A stretch of DNA of 64,000 nt from Paraspadella gotoi (GCA_051294375.1 CM119264.1:11321832-11385831); one strand, 5' to 3'. Shown: positions 36,000-48,312, numbered from the stretch's first letter. Numbers and translations are program-made. The notes: a model not told the origin generated them from the sequence alone.

Positions 36000-37269
36000 A
36001 GCTCTAGTTTATTCTTTCTTCCAGTTAAGTAAAAAAAAAGCGAGTGCATTTCCCGATAAATAAACAAAATAGGATCCCATGAAAAGTAAACAATCGCTCG
36101 AGTAAAAATAACTAAATTTACTAAAATACAAATTACCACAGCACCGAGTACACATTTCATGTTTCGCCTTTTTTAGTCTAATAGTTCTTCAAGTAATAAA
36201 GATTCAAATCTTAAACTCGTTTTCATTGACTTCGTCCGTTCTTTTACATTCTTATGCAATATCCCCAAGGCCACGGCCTCCAGTCTCGTCGAACAATAGT
36301 CGGCTCCCTCAAATCATTCCCGGTTTACGTGAATCGTCTTCTCGAGACAAAAACTCTTTTTATTCTACGTCGTCGTGACCATCTGCTTCTCTTCTTTGAC
36401 CAGATCCGGAGTCGGAAGCGACTTCCGGGTTCGCATCCTGGGAGGCGGAAGGGACTTCCGCTTTTGCATACCGAATTCTCGAGGTCGTGAAATTCTCCCT
36501 TGGCTTCGAATTCTAATTACACTTACTATTTAACATTTGCATAGTTATAACCCTGAGGAGACCAATCTGATTTTGCCCGGCGACGCCCCTTATTCACATC
36601 CGGTTTTTCCATGGCCACGTTTCATTCCACTCCGTAGGTCGCGAACTCCGGTTTAATAGTTCTAACTTCAGGTCAAAATGTTCCTCGCGCTTTTCCCTTC
36701 CGGTCTCTTTTGTGTCTCATCTCAGTTGTTTGGACTCGTCCCTCCATTCTTTCGCGCTCCAACTTCTCCGGCGTCTCTGCTCCTTTGACACCGCAAGTCG
36801 GTCGGCCAATTTGTCCGGCATCTCCTGATCGGCGAAAGTCGTTTAGAACGCGGAGTCTGTTGGAAGGACAGTGCGTACTTGGATTCCGAGGATGGGCTTA
36901 ACCGAATTACGACTTACTTATTCAGATACGTATCATCGTTTAAAATCTATGACAAAACAATCAAGGGTCAAAGCCCTATTTATATCTTTTAGTAAGACGG
37001 AGAAGGCACAATAACCGACTATCGTCTGTCTAAAGTCATAAGCAAAGATAGTATTTTTGACGATGAATTATCGGACAATTTTTATCTACTTTGTAACTCA
37101 AGTTTGAATAACTGTACTTTCTGCGAAGAGAAGAAATTTCTATATAATCATCAAGTGTGCAAAATCATCCGATTCTCTTCAGCTTTGCTCGCGTTATCAA
37201 CTAGATATACTCTTAATAAAACCTTCACAAATTTAATATTATTACCACACACAAAAAACTGGTTGCAAA
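36000..37269. other. Microsatellite-free stretch, no supported gene
   Basis: Balanced composition. Two small perfect hairpins of the same design lie at 36413-36427 and 36445-36461. All three minus frames near 36710-36900 are open over part of the segment but have no acceptor. No gene is called. Confidence 0.35.
36413..36461. other. Twin hairpins with GGAAG/CTTCC stems
   Basis: cggaag-cga-cttccg (36413-36427) and gcggaag-gga-cttccgc (36445-36461) are perfect stems with 3-nt loops, 32 bp apart. Each contains GGAA, the core of ETS-type sites, on both strands. Confidence 0.4.
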
Positions 37270-37294
37270 NNNNNNNNNNNNNNNNNNNNNNNNN
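37270..37294. other. Assembly gap (25 N)
   Basis: A placeholder-size gap. Confidence 0.95.
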
Positions 37295-37640
37295 TCATGT
37301 CATGACTCATGACCAATTGCAATCTGAAGTCGGATGAACCTTCAAAACTGGAATCGTTTAGCATTAACTGTTAAGATTTTTAGTTCATACATAATATATC
37401 ACGGTTTAATAAATGTAGCCTAATGAAAAAAATATACTGCACGAATATTCGCTCCAATCGTTGTAAGTGTATTACATTTTATAATAACACGACCGATTAA
37501 ATTATAAAATTGGCAATTTAAACAATTTCGCCGGGAAAGGAAAAAAAAAAAGTGGCGGGAAAAAACTAGTTCCCTCCGCGGAGAAAAACGGAATTAAGGG
37601 GACGGAGGTTCTTTGTCTCGAGACGCGTGGAGGCGCCGAC

Positions 37641-37648
37641 TATAAATA
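37641..37648 (+). promoter_or_regulatory. Possible TATA box
   Basis: TATAAATA lies in a small CpG-rich context (aggcgccgac before, gatggcgtcgg after), with an ATG in good context about 30 bp downstream. The frame from that ATG is only 15 codons. TATAAATA is common by chance in AT-rich DNA; the GC-rich surroundings make this one slightly better. Confidence 0.2.
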
Positions 37649-37689
37649 GATGGCGTCGGAGGAGAAACAATGACAAATTCGGGGACGAC

Positions 37690-38500
37690 GATGACAGAGA
37701 CGAAGACGACGATTTGAAAAAAAAAGTAATGATAGAGAGATGATGATACCTGGAAACAGCGAAAAAGATTTAGGCAAAGACAATTTAATATGAAGACGAA
37801 CTTGAATAGGATGACAAGGTTCGAGAAAAAGACGATGAGGACTGGAAATGATAAAAGGAATGCCGAAACGAAGGACGGACTCAAAAGGGGGAAAAAATGA
37901 AATTTGAGAGACGATGAAGAAAAGAATGACAACCGGAAAAAGAGAGGAAAAATAATGACATCTTTAAATAAATGGAGTCAAAAGGAGATTTCTAAGACAT
38001 CAGAGGAAGGGGGAGGAAAAGCCGAAAAAAAAAGACCTAAAGAGAAACTGAACAAAACAAAGTTCAAAACTTAAGAATAAAACGCTTAACTAATCGAGGA
38101 TGTAGTAAATTTCTGAGGTATGAAACGTATTTTTGTGTATTGTCTTTTCACGTACGCAATAATATAATCGCCTCGAAAAAATTAAAACTCTGAAGACGCA
38201 GAAAATGACAAAGAGAATGTCAACACGGTAGACCACTAAGATGAGGAACAAGACATAGACGACGACGAGAAAGACGACGTTTTAAAACGTGGACGAAGGC
38301 GACGGCAATAACGACGACGACGAGTAAGACGACGAAAATGACTTCGGTGGCAACGAGGGAGGGAAGGAAGAAAATTAATAGAAGAGTTTTGAGAATAGAA
38401 GTTTCAAAAAAAAAAAAGAGAAGGAAGGAAAGAAGAATGAAAAGAGCGACTGAAGTGTGGGGAGAAGGGAATGAGAAAAGATAAATGGGATGGTAGGAAG
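37690..38500 (+). other. Purine-rich, GAC/GACGA-rich region
   Basis: gacgacg and gaaga words dominate. No gene is supported. Confidence 0.5.
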
Positions 38501-38691
38501 AGATGAGAAAGAGAGTGTTACTCCAGTCATAGTGAGAGATAGAATTGTTGCAGATAATTCCCTCTTCTTTCTCTCTTTCGCGAAAGTCGACGCAAGTGCG
38601 GGTGGTAAACCTACTCAGCGCCCTCTATCCAACCGAAGAGAGAGCACTTTTGTTTACTTTGAAGGCGACGTTCGTCTTCGCCCTAATTCGT

Positions 38692-38824
38692 NNNNNNNNN
38701 NNNNNNNNNNNNNNNNNNNNNNNNNNNNNNNNNNNNNNNNNNNNNNNNNNNNNNNNNNNNNNNNNNNNNNNNNNNNNNNNNNNNNNNNNNNNNNNNNNNN
38801 NNNNNNNNNNNNNNNNNNNNNNNN
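38692..38824. other. Assembly gap (133 N) followed by (GA)n
   Basis: The GA array at 38825-38843 begins at the gap edge. Confidence 0.97.
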
Positions 38825-38957
38825 AGAGAGAGAGAGAGAGAGAGTCTGAGGCGCGAATCTTCCGCGGAACGAGGGAACGAGATTGAGAAAACCGGAAGGG
38901 AGACGAGAAAATGACATCGCGAAATTTATGGTAACAGATGGCCAAAACAAGATGAAA

Positions 38958-39218
38958 NNNNNNNNNNNNNNNNNNNNNNNNNNNNNNNNNNNNNNNNNNN
39001 NNNNNNNNNNNNNNNNNNNNNNNNNNNNNNNNNNNNNNNNNNNNNNNNNNNNNNNNNNNNNNNNNNNNNNNNNNNNNNNNNNNNNNNNNNNNNNNNNNNN
39101 NNNNNNNNNNNNNNNNNNNNNNNNNNNNNNNNNNNNNNNNNNNNNNNNNNNNNNNNNNNNNNNNNNNNNNNNNNNNNNNNNNNNNNNNNNNNNNNNNNNN
39201 NNNNNNNNNNNNNNNNNN
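38958..39218. other. Assembly gap (261 N)
   Basis: Truncates the left copy of the inverted repeat that starts at 39219. Confidence 0.99.
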
Positions 39219-39362
39219 CAGAGGTTGACGTCGACAAGAAAAATGTCATTTTCGTTTTCATATTTCAGGACAAGAAGAAAATGACGACAATATGTCACAT
39301 GACACTCGATGGTGAAACTGAATCTTTGATGTTGAAAAGACAAAAGAAAATTCGTTTGTATG
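39219..39362 (-). repeat. Copy 1 of an inverted dispersed repeat
   Basis: Its reverse complement contains acaaacgaattttcttttgt, then cttttcaacatcaaagattc and agtttcaccatcg. These are found almost unchanged at 41743-41803 on the + strand. Weaker similarity continues through a tcctg...aaaacgaa...tttttcttg block. Confidence 0.75.
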
Positions 39363-39719
39363 AATTTAGTTATGAAAATTTTAATAATTTTTCAGAGAGC
39401 AAAGATTGAAAATTTTATTTTGTATTAAAGATTAACAGAAAAAATAAAATTGAATTTTACCAAAATTTGCTAACTAAACAAGGAACGGCTATTCCAAGGT
39501 GTTGCGCCGCATTACTTTTCTTTTTACTTTCTTATCCCTTGTATTTCCATGTAAATACATCACGCTCTGCATCGGAATTACGTCTTTTATTCCTAATAGT
39601 TAATAATATTTCTTTAAAAACAAAAGGCGGCGCTAGTAGTTGCTTATATTTGAGGTTTTTTTTCCTGTTTTATCAAATGAGCAATGAACTATAGGCAAGT
39701 TATAAGCGTTTTCAACGTA

Positions 39720-39830
39720 AGTGGGACCGACCGACGAACAGACATACCGACCAACGGACCAACGGACCGACGGAAGGACAGAACCGTGACTTATTGAGTT
39801 GCTCCGCGAGTATTCGCGGCGCCACTAAAA
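39720..39830. other. GACC/GACG-rich patch and small hairpin
   Basis: Repeated gaccgac, gacc and ggacc words at 39726-39780 are followed by a short hairpin, cgcgagtattcgcg, near 39806-39819. Confidence 0.5.
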
Positions 39831-40071
39831 AAATTAGTGAAAACCACGAATTTTTGGTTCGAATGATAGAGTCAATGATGACAAAAGAAATGTTGTCATA
39901 GTACTTTCATGGAACGTCTCGTTGTTTAAACAAAGTTTTACGCAGTAAAAAAGGAGGAAAGGAAAAAAGTAAGAAAGAAAAAAAAAGGATAACGACGACG
40001 ACAACAACAACGACTCGAAGGGAAACGACTATCATTGCTCTTATTAACCGAAAAGATCTCAGCTTTCGTTT

Positions 40072-40118
40072 CGGCGGCGGCTGCGGCGGCGGCTGCGGCG
40101 GCGGCTGCGGCGGCGGCT
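40072..40118 (+). repeat. 12-bp GC-rich repeat, 4 copies
   Basis: Four copies of cggcggcggctg. One frame gives an alanine run. Confidence 0.95.
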
Positions 40119-40444
40119 CAATCTCTCCCCGCCCCCGATAAAACGAGGATGAAAGAAATAAAAAGGGGAAAGCATTACCCGAAACCCGTAGGACAGATTC
40201 ACACTTCATTCAGGCCTTTATTCGGCAAAGACAAAAAAAGCGGGAGAGAAAGAGATATCAGATAAAGGTGAAGAAATGAATCCTTAGAAGCCTCGCGACT
40301 CTCTCCTCTTATATTAGGTTTCCTCCAAAATAAATTTTTTTGTAACTCGTCTCTATCTATGGGCTATTCCCATAAACTCTTGTCGAATTAAGAATAATTA
40401 ATACGGAATATTTATGTTTGACTGAATGTTGGTTCTTTACATCC

Positions 40445-40512
40445 TCTCTCTCCTCTCTTCTCTCTCTCTTCTCCTCTCTCTCTCTCTCTCTCTTCCTCTC
40501 TCTCTCTCTCTA
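40445..40512 (+). repeat. (CT)n microsatellite, interrupted
   Basis: CT dinucleotides with cc and tt slips. Confidence 0.95.
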
Positions 40513-40669
40513 CCCTCCGCGAATCTCTTCGCTAACGTGCTCTCCAGCAAGGTGATTTTTCCCGTTCCGCCCGACAATAAAGGCCCTCCTCGTAATTATT
40601 AGTCCCGTGAGATCTTTTCTACGTCCTTCTCCGTAATCAATTTTCCCCTTTTATACTTTCATCCTCGTT

Positions 40670-40830
40670 TAGTCGCGCGCGCGACCGCGGTGCTGCAGAT
40701 TCGTGAGCCATCACGTTCGTAGGGCCGCCGCACGCTTAGCCGCCCGCCCCGCGCCACGCGCGCCGCCCGCCGCCGCAGGCGCCTCGGCCCAGAAAACGAG
40801 TCACGCTAGAGCTTCGGTTAATAAGAGCGT
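40670..40830. promoter_or_regulatory. Strongest CpG island in the window
   Basis: Very dense CpG over about 130-160 bp, including gcgcgcgcgaccgcgg and long cgcc/gccgcc strings, in a genome section that is otherwise AT-rich. It may mark a promoter or the edge of a gene. No TATA box or first exon could be assigned on either strand. Confidence 0.35.
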
Positions 40831-41151
40831 ACCATGATCTAGGTCGGTTTTCCCTCTCGAGTCTTCTGCTCTGATTCTGTCTTCGTCGTTCTTCAGCTCC
40901 TTTTTTTTTCTTTCTCTAGCCTCCTGTCCTCCTCCGCCCCCGCGTTTTCTAGGCTAGTTTGGATTCCCGTGTGTAAAGGACTTTGTTAAACAACGAGACG
41001 TTTCCTAGGAAATAATCTGACGTTCAATGATTCAACATTCTGGTCATAATTGACCTATCATTCGAAACAAAAAATTCTGTATGTTTTTGTCACTATATTT
41101 TATTAGTTCTCGGCGCCATGCCGTCAATCTTCACTCGCGGTCATCAAATCA

Positions 41152-41215
41152 TCTCTCTCTCTCTTCTTTTCTCTCTCTCTCTCTCTCCCTTCTCTCTCTC
41201 TCTCTACATATCTCT
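41152..41215 (+). repeat. (CT)n tract
   Basis: Imperfect CT dinucleotides. Confidence 0.93.
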
Positions 41216-41742
41216 CCTCCTCTCTTTTCTCTTTTCTCACCCTCCTTCCCTCTATCCTTTACCAAACAGCAGTCCTGGTTCGCATAAACTCTAATGTCAT
41301 CTCTCTAACGTCCCATTCCCGCTGGGGTCCCAGCTTCGTCCTGTTTGCGACTCAGTTTTTGCTCATTCCTTCATGTTCCTGTATCGTTGTCGTGAATCAG
41401 TCGTACGAACCACTTACTGCTTGAACCGAGCATCCCAGATACTTTCTCCTGCTCTCTTCTAATTACGCTGCGCCTAGTTATTGTTTTCTACCGCTACTCA
41501 CATAAGAGACGGACCCGCCCGAAAATTGCACCCGAGATGTAAAAAGTGACCGGTTCACTTTTTAAGTCGTTGAGGGGCGAGAGGGGATTATGGTAATAGA
41601 TATAGGAGTATGAAGAAGAGTCAATATTAGTTGTTGGTAATGAATCTGGTGTAATCTGTGTTAATACCAAATAATATTCAAATCATTATAACTCCTGAAA
41701 ATTTAGTAAAAAATAATTAACAATAAAATAATATAGCATACA

Positions 41743-41905
41743 AACGAATTTTCTTTTGTCTTTTCAACATCAAAGATTCAGTTTCACCATCGGCACGTGT
41801 CATAGGACATTTGCAAGCTCGGTCGGTCATGTTGTAATCTCTGTCCTGTATAAGTATTGAAAACGAACTAAGACAGTTTTTCTTGCTGACGCTCCAACAG
41901 TTAAC
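41743..41905 (+). repeat. Copy 2 of the inverted dispersed repeat
   Basis: Nearly identical to copy 1 over about 60 bp and more diverged beyond. The copies lie in opposite orientation about 2.4 kb apart, which suggests two insertions of one mobile family. Confidence 0.75.
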
Positions 41906-44900
41906 TCAACTATACTGCGTCTTTTTTCTCTTTATTTTCTTACAGTTTATCCGAGTCGGAAATCACGTCGTTTGTCGCTCATCGATCGATCCCCATCCAC
42001 TCGATTGCATCCAGTCCAGGTCATCATCATCATCCTCATTCTGATCTTCTAGTCCTGCCCCGTCCATGATCTCGCTCCACTGCCCATCGTATCCAGCTCC
42101 CCTCGTGTGTCAGTCTGCACAGCCCATCTTCTTGTCTCTTCTGCCCGCGACCTCCTTCCGTCTCCGCTCTCTTGCACTACATCCCGTACGGTAGTACACT
42201 GCTTCATTGTACGAATCGTTCCTCTGTCCTCGGTCTCTTCTTGCTCTGCGAAGGAAACATGTGTCTCTTCGTGGACACTACGTCGTCCTTCGGCTCCGCT
42301 CTCTCCACTCTTGCTTTTGCCACCCCACCTCTCTTGAACCCGTTTCTCCATCAACTTCGCTTATGTCTCATCCTTGTTCTTGTTACTGTTCCATCAAAGA
42401 ATAATTCTTCCTCCTTCTCGGTCACTCAACACTATCAACAAGACGAATAATATAAATAATATACATACTATACCATCGAATCCACAGAGAAAATATCAAA
42501 GACACCACAGAAACTCTACTCTACTCAATCAACACTCACTACATATACAATCATCTACATCTCACATCATACTTCTCTCCATCCTCCGCTTTCACAGTAA
42601 TAATGACAGCCACATCTCTGGTCGTTTTCGATAACTTCTACTTCTACTCTACCGTCCAATACCTCTCATTCTTCCCCCCAGCCCGCCCAAACTGTGACGA
42701 ATTTGTTAGGGGCAGAAAGAGACTTGAAAACATAGACTTGTGCGCCACCGTGTCAATAGTAAACAAAAGGCCTCTCTCTCTTCGGCTTGGTGTAGCAGCG
42801 ACGCTAGAGCCACGCTTACCTATCCCCACTCTGCGTTCGACTTTCGCGAAAGAGGTCGCGAAATCGAGTAGAGTGGTCCCATGTTCCACGGCCCATCAAG
42901 TCCCATTTGAGGCAATAACTATATTTCTACGATTTTCTCATTATCACATAAATTGACTATGCTAGTAAATAAACACTATCTAGCATTTGTATCTCTCATC
43001 CTCTTCGCCTAACCATCGCCAATAATAAATTTATACTTTAAATCTCTTTACAAATTTCCTTAAATTCTTTCTCTACTCGCTCGCCACTCACGTTTGTGCA
43101 CGTCGCTTCTTTTTCTCTCGTACATCATGTCTTTCGCACAATCCTGTGCAATCACTTGAACTATGTCTGCTTATTTTGAAAATGCATTCCTCTAATTTCT
43201 CACAAAAAATTAGGGTCGCTGCGGTCTTTCAAAAATACCCTATAATAAACAGATATTCTTCGTTAATACTCTTTCTCCTCGGCAACTCGTTTGCCACCGA
43301 TTTGCATTTTTCGATAAATTAATCGCATCTTTAACCTAACTCTCTCCGATAAACACGTTCAAACCCCCGCCCCTCTCACCCCTCGCCCCCCTTTCAAGCC
43401 CTTATTCCGTCCCGTTCGTCCAACTTCCTTCAAAACTCCGGTCCTCCAAATCACCTTCGTCACTGCTCCTCTTCTCCCCTCTATAAGATCGTATGTCTTG
43501 TTCCCGCTCACTATGGTCATACTTCGTGTTTGAATCATCTCCTCCAATTCTCGGTCGATTTCTCTTGCTCTCAGGTACGCTTTTTAATTTTCGGAGCGAT
43601 GATAATATCATTATTGCCTCTATATCTTACCCTACACATAGCACAAATACACAAAACATACCCTGCTCAGGTACCTCTACGCCCTAAATACTTACCCTAT
43701 CCCTTATCCCTCAGCCGAGTCCATAGTGTTAAGGCGTTTTATTATACTTAAGTTTTAAAACTCCGTTCCGTCTCTGTCTCAGAAATTCTCCTCGTCTTCT
43801 ACGGTCTTTTTTTCTTGCTAGGCCTCGGCCTTCTCCGACCCCTCCGCCCCGCCCCTCCTGCCTGCAAGCCTCGTCTCACACAGCTGTCACCACGCCGTTA
43901 GAAGACATTACCAATTCATCACAGCTATCTTTTCCTTTGCCGCTGACAGTCGTCGCCTTACCCATATTACTTTAAAGACCCGAGACAGGAGGTCAGAGGT
44001 AGTAACATTGATATGATTTTCCACTCCTTTTTTTCGGGCCGAGGATTGCCCCGTACAGTTCTTTGGTCCTTTCACATCGTTTCGTTCGCCTCCACTTATA
44101 TCTTTCACTTTTCTCGTCCCTCCTCCTTTTCTCTCTCCTTCCCTCCTCTCTCCTCTTCTCTTCTCTCTCTTCTCTCTCTCCTGCTCTCTTCTCTCTCTCG
44201 TCATTCCCTTGCTTATCCTATTCCTTCCCTTAGTCCCTCCTCTCACTCGTCCTCTTTTCATCTTTTCTCCGGCAACCTCGTACGTTCCTCCTATTCAAGT
44301 CGCGGTATTTACACGTGTAAGAATCATAAAAATAAAGGAATGTAAGGCCTTAGTTCCATCATGTTTGCCTAGAGATTCTCCAAATAATGTATCAGCTCAG
44401 AATGATTTCTTCCCCGTTATTTCAATCCCCTTTTCGCTATCCATCTCTCATCCTCCTTATCTCTCCAATTCTTTCTCTCTTCTCTTCCAATTCGTCTCTC
44501 TCCTCCTCTTATCCTCTCCTCCTCTCGTTTTCCCTTTCTGCTCTCTCCTCATTCATCTCTCCCTCCTCCTCCTTCGTTCCTCTCTTCATCTATTCTCGCC
44601 TCGAGTAGTCTCGCCTTACATATTAAGAAAAATAATTAATGAGCTTATCTCATGTTACATCCGACTTTTGTCGCAAGAAACAGCCATAACATATTGTTAC
44701 CCACTCTTTAACGCCTCACCCCCCCAATCGCCTCCACTGCACGCCTCAACTTTTTACTTCTCCCCCCTTATCAACGTCCCCGAGTATCCTCTCCGCCCCG
44801 CCCCTCGGCCTTTTCTTTCCCCTCGCGTTCGATTCGCTAAAAGCAATAGTTTCTTCTTCGTGAGTATCTCTATGACGTCTGCATACCCTATCTTTGCCGT

Positions 44901-45191
44901 CATCCGCTTTTTATACTCGAATAATCCAAGTTAAAGAAAAAAATAAGGCGGGAGACGAAGGCGAAACCGTCTGGAGGGAACGGTCGACAACTAGTTTTTT
45001 CCCCCACTTTTTATATTTTCTCCTTAAATTCAAATCCCGTTGAGCCCAAAAAGTTTGTTAAATTTATAAGATTGCCCAATCTAATTTATTTTATATTTTT
45101 AATTTCCCTGTTCGTTTCTCTATATTTTACAAATGTAACCTACAACATTGCGCGTAATAGCACTCATACCAGTTAAAATTGGCGAACGTGG
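41906..45191. other. Pyrimidine-biased region, no supported gene
   Basis: Balanced to C/T-rich sequence. The frame at 44209-44934 (+, 241 codons) is the longest here that is not a plain repeat. Its S/L/P/F-rich content and the absence of purine-rich codons point to strand bias. The minus frame at 42049-42354 is R/E/G-rich for the same reason. Confidence 0.4.
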
Positions 45192-45216
45192 NNNNNNNNN
45201 NNNNNNNNNNNNNNNN
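45192..45216. other. Assembly gap (25 N)
   Basis: A placeholder-size gap. Confidence 0.95.
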
Positions 45217-45330
45217 TTTTTCTTCATATATCAGGGTTGAATACTAGCGAAGTCTATTCGGAGAAGCGTTAAAAAACCGATTTTCCATAATTCGAGTTGA
45301 AAAAAACGAAATTCTTTGAAATGGGTCTCC

Positions 45331-45333
45331 AGG

Positions 45334-45382
<49 letters not shown>

Positions 45383-45388
45383 CGAGAT
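45331..45388 (+). repeat. (GA)n microsatellite
   Basis: GA dinucleotides ending in gcgagagcgag. Confidence 0.95.
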
Positions 45389-46007
45389 ATCATATTATGA
45401 TATGTATACTTCATTACAAAAAACGTATGTTAAATAAATTTCATACATGTATGTTGTATGTTGTATGTTGCATTTTAGTGTGTGTTTGTAATTTGAAGTA
45501 AATTTTTATTTAAATTAATTTTTAAGGATTTTTAAAAAACGAATTAAATGGGATAGATTGAAAAATTGCAAAATTACTTGTTTTACTTAAATAGACTAAT
45601 TTAGACCAAATTTTAAAACAAATATAAAAGTCTAACATATTTCACATTAAGTATTAAATTAAGTAATAAATTTAATTATTATTTTTTAAATTTAATGATT
45701 TAATGGGGAGAGAGATTTTAGTGTATTCTTCTGGAAATAGTGGAAGTATACAAGGTTAAAATTTACTTTCTGCGTTTGTGTTTTAATGTAATATTGAGAT
45801 TTAGGAATATGATTTGCCTGGATTTAATTCCTTTCAGACGAAAACCGCATCTAAAAGGAGGGACGCGTCGATCCTTTTCTCTCATTGTTATCTCGTGCAA
45901 ATTCTTTTTTTTCCGCATGAAACATTTCTCCTTTTTCTTATGCAGTCTAAACATTTGCGATTATAGTTGGGAGTTGCAATTCTAATTTTGAACTAGCTAT
46001 GCAAAGA

Positions 46008-46050
46008 AGAGAGAGAGAGAGATAGAGAGAGAGAGAGGGAGAGAGAGTGG
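46008..46050 (+). repeat. (GA)n microsatellite, short
   Basis: Interrupted GA run. Confidence 0.9.
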
Positions 46051-46299
46051 GAGCCTGGGAGTCAGTTAGATTGATTCATTTGATTTGATTTGTAATGCTG
46101 CTAAATGTGACAATTAACATTAACAATAAACATCGTTGCAGAGCGGTACATGAAACTATGTAAATACACAAGTATATTAAGTCTACGCAATAGATTACAA
46201 ATATTGTGTTTTTATATTCCAAACCTTATGACCCTTAACTCTTCCTTAATTTTAGAAAAGAGATCTACCGCTGGATTTTGATTGTGAGACTGAAGACAG

Positions 46300-46325
46300 G
46301 GGGGCGGGGGAGGGGGGGGGGCAGA
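46300..46325 (+). other. G-rich tract, possible G-quadruplex
   Basis: Runs of 5-10 G separated by single C or A. Similar G or C tracts occur at 1717, 4261, 15370, 21059 and 23875. Confidence 0.5.
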
Positions 46326-46954
46326 GGGGAGAGTGAGAGACGGAGGGAGAGAGTGGCGGTGGGACAGAAAAAACAGACAGACAGTCCGGAGCGAGTAAGG
46401 AGAGAGCGAATAAGGTCAATATGTCACAGGATGGTTGTTGAAACTTTTTTGGGCTGTTGAAATCAAAAAATGTGGAGTTCGCATGGCACATTACGCGAGA
46501 AGAGCCAACTTGTGCCCGTTTAATCAGCTACTAAGATGCAGAGTTGAAAAAAAGAGTAGAAAAGTGAAAAAGAAAATAATAAGAAAAATAGACCAAAAAA
46601 AGAGATAAAGGTATAAATAAAAGTGAAAAGATAAAAAAAAAGTGTGGAAATTGAGTATTATTTCTTCACATTTTCTACTTATCTCCTTTTCATTAAAACA
46701 AAACGCAGTATAAAAAACTTTGCCGCGTTTCGACACCGTGAATGTTCAAAATTTCATTTTCCAGTGATTTCGATCGAAGGAGAGAAATGTTTAACTTTTC
46801 AGGTTTTTTTTTTTTCAGAAAAAAATTACATCCAGAAGATTGATAGTAAAGAATTGAGAGAAAACCAATTATAGGGTAAATTTTGGTTTGACTTTGACGA
46901 GAAAAAAAAATATATATATCATATGAACAAACCTATTTTCGCACGTTACAAACC

Positions 46955-47112
46955 NNNNNNNNNNNNNNNNNNNNNNNNNNNNNNNNNNNNNNNNNNNNNN
47001 NNNNNNNNNNNNNNNNNNNNNNNNNNNNNNNNNNNNNNNNNNNNNNNNNNNNNNNNNNNNNNNNNNNNNNNNNNNNNNNNNNNNNNNNNNNNNNNNNNNN
47101 NNNNNNNNNNNN
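46955..47112. other. Assembly gap (158 N)
   Basis: Unresolved bases. Confidence 0.99.
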
Positions 47113-47489
47113 CGTTAGCGCTTTGCAGGAACTGTTTTGCATAAAGCATGAAGCCTTCGCATGAGAACTTTGGATTCAACCCGATAATGATTGTGAAGGG
47201 AGATAAGGAAAAAAAAATAAAAGAAAAGGGAGAAAGAGAGAGAGAGAGATAAAAAAAAGAAAAGAGTTGGAGAAACAGTGGACGGAGAGGATGAGTTCTG
47301 GCATTTCCAGCGGCGTCGTCGTCGTCGTCGTCGTCTTTGTTTTCGCCTTTACAAGAATCGTTATCAAAATTGGATTCTAATCCCGACTCTCTTTCCCCTT
47401 TTGTTTTATTGAGTTTCTTTCTTCTCCGACTCGGACTCTTGAATATCGCTCTTCCTAATCACTGTTTAGTGTTTACTTATTTCTTTAAN

Positions 47490-47685
47490 NNNNNNNNNNN
47501 NNNNNNNNNNNNNNNNNNNNNNNNNNNNNNNNNNNNNNNNNNNNNNNNNNNNNNNNNNNNNNNNNNNNNNNNNNNNNNNNNNNNNNNNNNNNNNNNNNNN
47601 NNNNNNNNNNNNNNNNNNNNNNNNNNNNNNNNNNNNNNNNNNNNNNNNNNNNNNNNNNNNNNNNNNNNNNNNNNNNNNNNNNNNN
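47490..47685. other. Assembly gap (196 N)
   Basis: Unresolved bases bordered by T-rich sequence. Confidence 0.99.
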
Positions 47686-47777
47686 TTTTTTTCTCTCTTT
47701 GTTATCTTTTTATTTCTTTTCTTTTATTTTCCTTCTCTCCACTTTTCTTTCCTTAGAACTTCCACGATATTGATGGC

Positions 47778-48086
47778 CTACATAAATTCCATTAATCCTT
47801 CAAACGAGTAAGTGACCGCAGCATACGAAGCACAGCATAAACAACGTCCCGATTGAAGGACCGACGACGACAACAACGACGACGACGACGGCAAAGCTTC
47901 CGGTGCCAAACAAATTTCGAAGAAAGTATCCCGATTCCAGGCTTCGTCTTGGGCGATAAAATTAACATCGATTTGATATTCGAGACATAAAGTTCTATAT
48001 TTTTTAGTATTTGATTTAGGAAAACTTTTTGATAACAAAATCTTTGCGGATTTGAATGTACGAAACGCGCGTTTTCTGGGTGACAT
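47778..48086 (-). CDS. Hypothetical ORF, weakly supported
   Basis: A 102-codon minus-strand frame from ATG to TAG. It begins MSPRKRAFRTFKSAKILLSK and continues with a mixed-composition middle containing LCLEYQIDVNFIAQDEAWNR. A serine stretch follows, encoded by the CGT repeats at 47866-47890, and the tail is cysteine-rich. The first 65 residues look more protein-like than most frames here. The second half depends on trinucleotide repeat sequence, and an opposite-strand frame with an N/D-rich run overlaps at 48052-48273. No domain recognised. Confidence 0.18.
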   Translation of the reverse strand: MSPRKRAFRTFKSAKILLSKSFPKSNTKKYRTLCLEYQIDVNFIAQDEAWNRDTFFEICLAPEALPSSSSLLSSSVLQSGRCLCCASYAAVTYSFEGLMEFM

Positions 48087-48099
48087 CTACGAAAACAAC

Positions 48100-48190
48100 A
48101 ACAGCAACAACAACGACGACGACTTAGTCGTGGATCGAGACAACGAAGACGACGACAATGACGACGACGACGACGCAGACGACGACAATA
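48100..48190 (+). repeat. AAC/GAC trinucleotide-rich patch
   Basis: aacaacaac followed by gacgacgac with interruptions. It would encode N and D runs on the + strand. Confidence 0.85.
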
Positions 48191-48309
48191 TATCTTTGCT
48201 CCTTCCCCTTTTCCCGACTCGTTCAATTCCGATGATATCCCGTTTCTTGAGTCGCCGCCGTCGCCCTCTTTGAAATGATGAATGAGAGGCAGATTGCGTT
48301 CTCCCTTCT

Positions 48310-48312
<3 letters not shown>

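Noticed and set aside
36420-36450. Possible tRNA T-arm ccgggttcgcatcctgg
   Set aside because: The stem pairs, but there is no A box upstream and no acceptor stem. The twin hairpins explain the pairing.
43908-44100. Minus ORF ending in FKVIWVRRRLSAAKEKIAVM
   Set aside because: The tail looks protein-like, but it follows a low-complexity R/G/E frame and has no acceptor before it.
44209-44934. 241-codon + strand ORF
   Set aside because: Pyrimidine-rich strand gives S/L/F/P-rich residues throughout. No hydrophobic periodicity, domain or start context that would suggest selection.
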